Shown: positions 59,781 through 64,000 of the stretch, one piece after another | How positions within the stretch are numbered: position 1 is the stretch's first letter | Layout of the letters: the number at the start of each line of letters is the position of its first letter | Assembly: GCF_011758805.1 (NCBI RefSeq) | Contig: NZ_JAANOW010000001.1 | Coordinates: 3,534,001-3,598,000 of the forward strand | Origin: Mycolicibacterium fluoranthenivorans | GTDB taxonomy: Bacteria > Actinomycetota > Actinomycetes > Mycobacteriales > Mycobacteriaceae | Direction: 5' to 3' | Length of the DNA: 64,000 nucleotides | Notes under the pieces: generated by a model | Database searches by the model: none | The model's input: only the letters and a program-made list of their open reading frames with translations | What the model was told of the DNA's origin: nothing | Position numbers and translations under genes: made by a program

Positions 59781-62165
59781 ATGACCAACGAAGCTCTCGC
59801 ACGCGGCAATTCATCGCGGTATATCGGTCGCATCGGCGGACTGGCCGCCGCACTCGGCATCGGCACCGTCCTGCTCGTCGGCGCCGACGCGGTCGCCTCG
59901 GCGCAGACCGGGCCGGCGGACACGGCGGCCGCCACGTCGTCGAGTACCGCACAGACCGCGCCGACGCCCCCCACCAAGCCGAAACCGCACACCGCAAGCT
60001 CCCGCCACCCCAAGAAGCCGGGCACCGATCCCTCGACATCACCCTCGGCCGAGTCGACGTCCAATTCACCTGCCACGCAATCGACCCCCGGCACGACGAC
60101 ACCGGCGGAGGGCAGCACATCCCCGACCGAAAAGGTGGCCGCCGCCGCGACCTCCACCGGCACCGCCTCTGCCACCGCCACCGTGTCGAAGACCGCGGCG
60201 ACGCATGCGAAGCCCGCGGCCGTCCCCGCCACATCCGTCACGACGAACCCGATCACCGTCAATCCGACCCTCACGTTCAACGACGGCATCATCGACGGCA
60301 ACGCGAACGCCACCGACAGCCGCGGGGTCACGTTGTCCTACACGGTCGTGTCCGGCCCGAGTCAGGGCGGAAAGATCGCCTTCACCCCGGAAGGGACCGC
60401 GGGCAGCTTCGCCTATCTGCCGTACGCCACGGTGGTGAAGTCCGGCACCGAGACGTTCCGTGAATTGGTCAGTGAAACCACGGCATTCGACAAGAATCTG
60501 GAGAACATCCCGCTTCTGGGTTCTCTGGTGTTCGAACCGATTCTGGACAAGCTGTACCAGACGAAGGGTGTCAACACCGCGCTCGCACCGCTCATCGGCT
60601 ACGCGGTGGTCGTGCCGTACACCGCCGACCCGTCGGCGCTCAACGCCACCGGTGCGCCGATCGCGTACACGGTGAAGGTGAAGTCCTTCGACGGCACGCT
60701 GATCAGCACCAACTTCTTCCCTGCGTCTCATCTGGGCTCGGGCTCGGCGCCCACCATTCTGGAAGGGCCCGGACTGGGCAGCGCCGGGCTCACCGACCCG
60801 TACTCCGCCAACGGAATCCCGTCCAACCCAGGTCTCGTCCCGGGTGTCGCTCCGCTGCGCGACGCCGGCTACAACGTGGTCACGTGGGATCCCCGCGGGG
60901 AGTTCGCCTCCGGGGGCACCCTCCAACTGGACAATCCGTCCTTCGAAGGCAAGGACGTGTCGTCCATCATCGACTACGTCCTCAAGCTCCCGGAGACGGC
61001 TGACAACCAGCGGATCGGGATGGTGGGCGGTTCCTACGGCGGCGGTATCCAACTCGTCAGTGCGGCAATTGATCCCCGTATCGATGCGATCGTGCCGAGC
61101 ATCGCCTGGAACAGCCTGAACAACGCGCTGTACCCCAACGCCGCATTCAAGACCTCGTGGGCCGCCATCCTGGTGCTGTCGCTGCTCGAAGGGGCCGCAC
61201 GGATCAACCCGACGATCTACGGCGGTGTATTGACCGGGTCGCTGTTCGGCTTCCTCACCCACAGCGCACAGTCGCTGCTCACCTCAAGCGGCCCTGGCCC
61301 GCTCGTCAGCGCCATCAAGGTGCCGACGCTGTTGCTGCAAGGCACCGCCGACGGGCTTTTCACCCTGCAGCAGGCCGTCACCAACGAACAGTTGCTGGCC
61401 AAAGACGTTCCCGTGAAGATGGTCTGGTTCTGCGGCGGTCACGGGGTGTGCCTGAACCCCGGCAACGCCGATCAGGCCACCCTTCTCACCCAGGACACCC
61501 TGGCGTGGCTCGATCAGTACGTCAAGCAGGACGGTTCGCCGGCCGACATCATTCCGACGTTCCAATGGTACGACCAGAATGGGGACCTGCACTCCTCCAA
61601 CGTCTTTCCGTCGGATCCGGCCTTCAACGGCACCCCCGTGACGGCCACCGGATCCGGTGGCACCATACCGATCATCCCCATCGTCGGCGGCGCAGGACCG
61701 CAGACCAAGGTCTTGAACCTGGGATTGGACGCCCTGGATGCCGCCCTGTTGTCGATCGCCACGGCCGCGCCGGCCAAGAATGCGATCAACCTGCAGGTGT
61801 CGGTGCCCGGTGGCGCCGAGATCGTCGGGGCCCCGCAACTGTCGTTCAGCTACGCCGGCCTCGGCACGAGTCGCACCGTGTACGCCCAGATCGTGGACGA
61901 CGACACCGGTCTGGTGCTCGGCAACCTCGACACGGCCATCCCGGTCACGCTGGACGGGCGGTCGCATACCGTCTCGATCGCGCTGGGCACGCTGCAGGAC
62001 ATCGCCTACACCGCGGCCGCGGCGGGCAGCATCCTGACGTTGCAACTGGTCGGGTCGGCCACCCAGTACGAGAATCTCACCCAGTTCGGTGTCATCCACG
62101 TCTCCGGGATGACGCTCACCCTGCCCACCGTCGGCGCGGGGGTGGATACGTCGGCCGCTGTCTAG
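59781..62165 (+). CDS. Exported CocE/S15-type alpha/beta hydrolase
   Basis: The 794-residue protein starts at ATG 59781 (GGAAGAGG upstream). A signal peptide leads to a Ser/Thr/Pro-rich region (about 45-165), then a cadherin-like unit (NPTLTFNDGIIDGNANATD to FAYLPYATVV). The hydrolase domain has the nucleophile GGSYGGG, Asp in LLLQGTADGLF and His in WFCGGHGVC, and a beta-sandwich tail as in CocE. It is secreted and hydrolyses ester or peptide bonds; substrate unknown. Confidence 0.8.
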   Translation: MTNEALARGNSSRYIGRIGGLAAALGIGTVLLVGADAVASAQTGPADTAAATSSSTAQTAPTPPTKPKPHTASSRHPKKPGTDPSTSPSAESTSNSPATQSTPGTTTPAEGSTSPTEKVAAAATSTGTASATATVSKTAATHAKPAAVPATSVTTNPITVNPTLTFNDGIIDGNANATDSRGVTLSYTVVSGPSQGGKIAFTPEGTAGSFAYLPYATVVKSGTETFRELVSETTAFDKNLENIPLLGSLVFEPILDKLYQTKGVNTALAPLIGYAVVVPYTADPSALNATGAPIAYTVKVKSFDGTLISTNFFPASHLGSGSAPTILEGPGLGSAGLTDPYSANGIPSNPGLVPGVAPLRDAGYNVVTWDPRGEFASGGTLQLDNPSFEGKDVSSIIDYVLKLPETADNQRIGMVGGSYGGGIQLVSAAIDPRIDAIVPSIAWNSLNNALYPNAAFKTSWAAILVLSLLEGAARINPTIYGGVLTGSLFGFLTHSAQSLLTSSGPGPLVSAIKVPTLLLQGTADGLFTLQQAVTNEQLLAKDVPVKMVWFCGGHGVCLNPGNADQATLLTQDTLAWLDQYVKQDGSPADIIPTFQWYDQNGDLHSSNVFPSDPAFNGTPVTATGSGGTIPIIPIVGGAGPQTKVLNLGLDALDAALLSIATAAPAKNAINLQVSVPGGAEIVGAPQLSFSYAGLGTSRTVYAQIVDDDTGLVLGNLDTAIPVTLDGRSHTVSIALGTLQDIAYTAAAAGSILTLQLVGSATQYENLTQFGVIHVSGMTLTLPTVGAGVDTSAAV

Positions 62166-62338
62166 CGCGCCACCTGGAGCGGGCTCTGCGCGAGGTCCTC
62201 AGCCTCGACGGGGACCATCTGTTCGGTTCCCGCTGTGGTCACGTGGCATGCCGCGCATTCGCGACCCAACGTGACCTTGCGTATCCGCCGGTCCGGAAAC
62301 AGTCGGTGGAAGCAGGCGAAGCAGATCTTCTGGGTCAT
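62162..62338 (-). CDS. Small zinc-ribbon-like protein
   Basis: A 58-residue protein (MTQKICFACFHRLFPDRRIR at the start) with CFAC and CAAC pairs spaced for one zinc. It begins 30 bp after the RbpA-like gene's stop on the same strand and may be its partner. Function unknown. Confidence 0.6.
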   Translation of the reverse strand: MTQKICFACFHRLFPDRRIRKVTLGRECAACHVTTAGTEQMVPVEAEDLAQSPLQVAR

Positions 62339-62367
62339 CAGCTGGGTCTCCCGGTCGCGCAACCGAG

Positions 62368-62706
62368 TCAGCGGCCGCGACGGAGTGAGTCGATGAGCTT
62401 CAGCCGCTCCTTGAACAGGATCTCGAGCTCCTCTATCGAGCGGCGCTCCAGCACCATGTCCCAGTGGGTGCGCACCGGCCTGCCCTTTTTCGGCGCGGGT
62501 GCCTCGCCGTTGAGCAGGAGGCCCTCCATCCCGTTTCGGCACGCCCAGGTCGCGGGAATCTCGGCATCGCTGGCGAACGGTACGTCGAACTCCTTGCCGT
62601 TCGCCGTGCGGTAGCGCGCCACCTGGCGCGGCGGAAGATCGAGATTTCGGTCGGTCTCGTAGCTGATGGCGCCGAGGCGCGTGCCTTTCAGGCGACGGTC
62701 GACCAT
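62368..62706 (-). CDS. RbpA-family RNA polymerase-binding protein (divergent paralogue)
   Basis: The 112-residue protein has RbpA's layout: N-terminal tail (RRLKGTRLGAISYETDRN), core domain (PRQVARYRTANGKEFDVPFASDAEIPATWACRNGMEGLLL) and the sigma-interacting C-terminal domain (THWDMVLERRSIEELEILFKERLKLI). RbpA stabilises open complexes with group-I sigma factors. Several normally invariant positions differ from known mycobacterial RbpA, and neighbours differ from the usual rbpA locus, so this is probably a second copy. Confidence 0.83.
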   Translation of the reverse strand: MVDRRLKGTRLGAISYETDRNLDLPPRQVARYRTANGKEFDVPFASDAEIPATWACRNGMEGLLLNGEAPAPKKGRPVRTHWDMVLERRSIEELEILFKERLKLIDSLRRGR

Positions 62707-63042
62707 GGTCAGCGACCGATGACGATGGGCGGTGAGGTAATCAGTTCGAATTGCACAGCAGGCCTCTTGGGGTGCGGAGGGGGTGTTCGGCGGGAACCGC
62801 TACGCACCTATGACGCACTGTTTGCCTGATATGCCCGTTGACCGGAGGTTCTCCTGCCAGTCTAGCGCAGCACCGCCCGTACAGCCGGGACTGCGCGAAT
62901 TACCCACGCGGTGGTCACAATCGGCTGTCACGTCATCGCACAACGCAGCGATTCACGTCGCCAACATCGGACTCTTCGGCGCGCCGGACCGGCGTCGGAC
63001 GGCATTGGGCGAGATGATACGGATGTGGCTATTGATGCGAAT
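62707..63042. other. Divergent intergenic region with no recognised gene
   Basis: The 336 bp between the divergent RbpA-like and membrane protein genes contain short frames of low coding quality. CCGGAGG at 62839-62845 resembles a ribosome site but no good frame follows it. Confidence 0.5.
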
Positions 63043-63756
63043 GTGACGAACGACGTGCCGACGCCTCAGTCGTCTGACGACCAGACGGCCGAGGTGGCTT
63101 CCAGTCCGCAGCCGCAGCAGCGGGCCTGGTCGATGCCCAAGCCTCCGGTGACCCGTGGACAGGCGGACGCGGTGGGACGGATTGCGCGCAGTGGCGCAAA
63201 GTCCGTCATCACGCTCATCGCCGACATCGCTCGATACGGCGGCCGTCTCGCGCGCCGGCTGGCCCGTGCCATCGAGACAGTCCCGCCGGCGCTGCGCGTC
63301 CTGGGCCTGGTCGGCGTACTCACGCTCCTCGGCATGGTCGGCGCGATCACGCTGCACGATTCGCTCGGCCTGGCCTGCATCGTCGTGGTGGTGCCAGTGT
63401 GCTCGATCACCCTCGGTGCGCTCGGCCACCGCTGGTACGCCGAACAGCGCGCAGAGGGCGTGCAAAGCCCGGCAGCGAAAGCCTCGGCCGCGGATCTGCA
63501 GCGATCGGTCGAGTACGTCGACCACAAGCTCACCGTCGCACTCAACGCCTTCGGCGCAGAACGTCATCAGCACGCGATGATCGCGCTCTTCCAGGCCAAG
63601 ACGGCGGTGGAACTCACCCTCGGAACCGAGCAGGACACCGCGAACCATATCGACGCGCTGTTGGCGGTGGACGACCACAACGCCCGACCGCGGATTCGCG
63701 CGGGCGCGACCGCGAAATCGTTGTTGCGGGAGAACACTTCGCTGGCGGCGTCGTGA
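63043..63756 (+). CDS. Membrane protein of unknown function
   Basis: From the GTG at 63043 the product has 237 residues: a Gln/Pro/Ser-rich N-terminus, a basic amphipathic stretch (IARYGGRLARRLARAIETV), two membrane helices (LRVLGLVGVLTLLGMVGAITL, LACIVVVVPVCSITLGALG) and a cytoplasmic helical domain. Overlaps the next gene by GTGA. No family recognised. Confidence 0.6.
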   Translation: MTNDVPTPQSSDDQTAEVASSPQPQQRAWSMPKPPVTRGQADAVGRIARSGAKSVITLIADIARYGGRLARRLARAIETVPPALRVLGLVGVLTLLGMVGAITLHDSLGLACIVVVVPVCSITLGALGHRWYAEQRAEGVQSPAAKASAADLQRSVEYVDHKLTVALNAFGAERHQHAMIALFQAKTAVELTLGTEQDTANHIDALLAVDDHNARPRIRAGATAKSLLRENTSLAAS

Positions 63757-64000
63757 ACGACGACACCATCTCCGGCCACGTCGCGCTCGTCGAGGACGAC
63801 TACACCCTGGTCATCAATCGCGGTGCGCAAGCCGGCGTGACCGCGGGCATGATCTTCGCGGTGCACTCGGAGTCGGTCCAGATGATCACCGATCCTGAAT
63901 CCGGCCGGGAATTGGGCAGGCTCACTCACGAGAAGCTTCGGGTGCGTGTGTTCGACGTGCATCCGTTGTTCTGCCGCGCACACACTTTCGCCCGCACCGA
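63753..64000 (+). CDS. Partial hypothetical protein (FlgT-C-like), cut by window end
   Basis: A GTG overlapping the previous stop (GTGA) opens 82 codons to the window end. The pattern VALVEDDYTLVINRGAQAGVTAGMIFAVHSES, ITDPESGRELGRL and VRVFDVHPLFCRA resembles the C-terminal domain of FlgT-type proteins (a beta barrel). The coupling to the membrane protein suggests a joint role. Confidence 0.5.
   Translation, partial: MNDDTISGHVALVEDDYTLVINRGAQAGVTAGMIFAVHSESVQMITDPESGRELGRLTHEKLRVRVFDVHPLFCRAHTFART

Noticed and set aside
62783..63046. 87-codon frame upstream of the right-edge membrane protein
   Set aside because: No domain, poor codon pattern and no ribosome site; treated as intergenic.

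Overview
The window looks like chromosome from a fast-growing mycobacterium (Mycolicibacterium-type). Signs are high GC, an F420-dependent oxidoreductase and a deazaflavin nitroreductase-like protein, an RbpA-family RNA polymerase binding protein, a DosR-type box in front of a seven-iron ferredoxin, a TIGR00027-type methyltransferase, a DUF7159-like protein, proline/alanine-rich exported hydrolases, and many start codons placed 6-8 nt after a TAnnnT hexamer (leaderless genes). No rRNA, tRNA, CRISPR array, insertion sequence or prophage was recognised.

Layout. 1-9.7 kb: redox protein, secreted trypsin-like protease, a mannose-lectin/LysM fusion, a KhtT/KhtU-like K+/H+ antiporter coupled to a DAO-type oxidase, sterol-desaturase-like enzyme, type-B esterase, paired SMR efflux genes and an MFS exporter. 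9.7-20.2 kb: malQ, an F420 oxidoreductase with a SnoaL-like protein, an arsenical-type operon (ArsP-like permease, redox-disulfide protein, flavin monooxygenase), NUDIX and SGNH hydrolases, and small conserved or secreted proteins. 20.2-24.3 kb: an eight-gene Asp23/Gls24 envelope-stress cluster, divergent from an ECF sigma factor that is itself coupled to a Gls24-like protein. 24.6-31.7 kb: an ABC importer with a long 5' leader, and an ArsR-type repressor divergent from an MgtA-like P-type ATPase. 31.8-41.7 kb: PucR regulator, amino-acid permease with a universal stress protein, a dihydroxyacetone kinase with swapped domains, an acyl-CoA synthetase, an SRPBCC protein and a methyltransferase.

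41.0-45.8 kb holds a compact catabolic operon: TetR regulator, then Rieske oxygenase, SnoaL-like, carboxymuconolactone-decarboxylase-like, second SnoaL-like, and cytochrome P450, all with overlapping stop/start codons. 45.8-54.6 kb: DUF7159-like protein, Tex, acyltransferase, DosR-box ferredoxin, exported phosphodiesterase and an M15-like exported protein. 54.7-64 kb: a STAS/SpoIIAA-like protein, an MgtE-N-domain protein coupled to an NRAMP-type transporter with a non-canonical metal site, a stomatin fragment, a FUSC transporter, an exported CocE-type hydrolase, a divergent RbpA paralogue with a zinc-ribbon partner, and a two-gene membrane/hypothetical unit cut by the window end.

The parts most worth following up are the Gls24/sigma locus, the Rieske-P450 operon, the MgtE-N/NRAMP pair, the ArsR/MgtA divergon and the second RbpA. 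All family assignments are from reading translated sequence without database searches.
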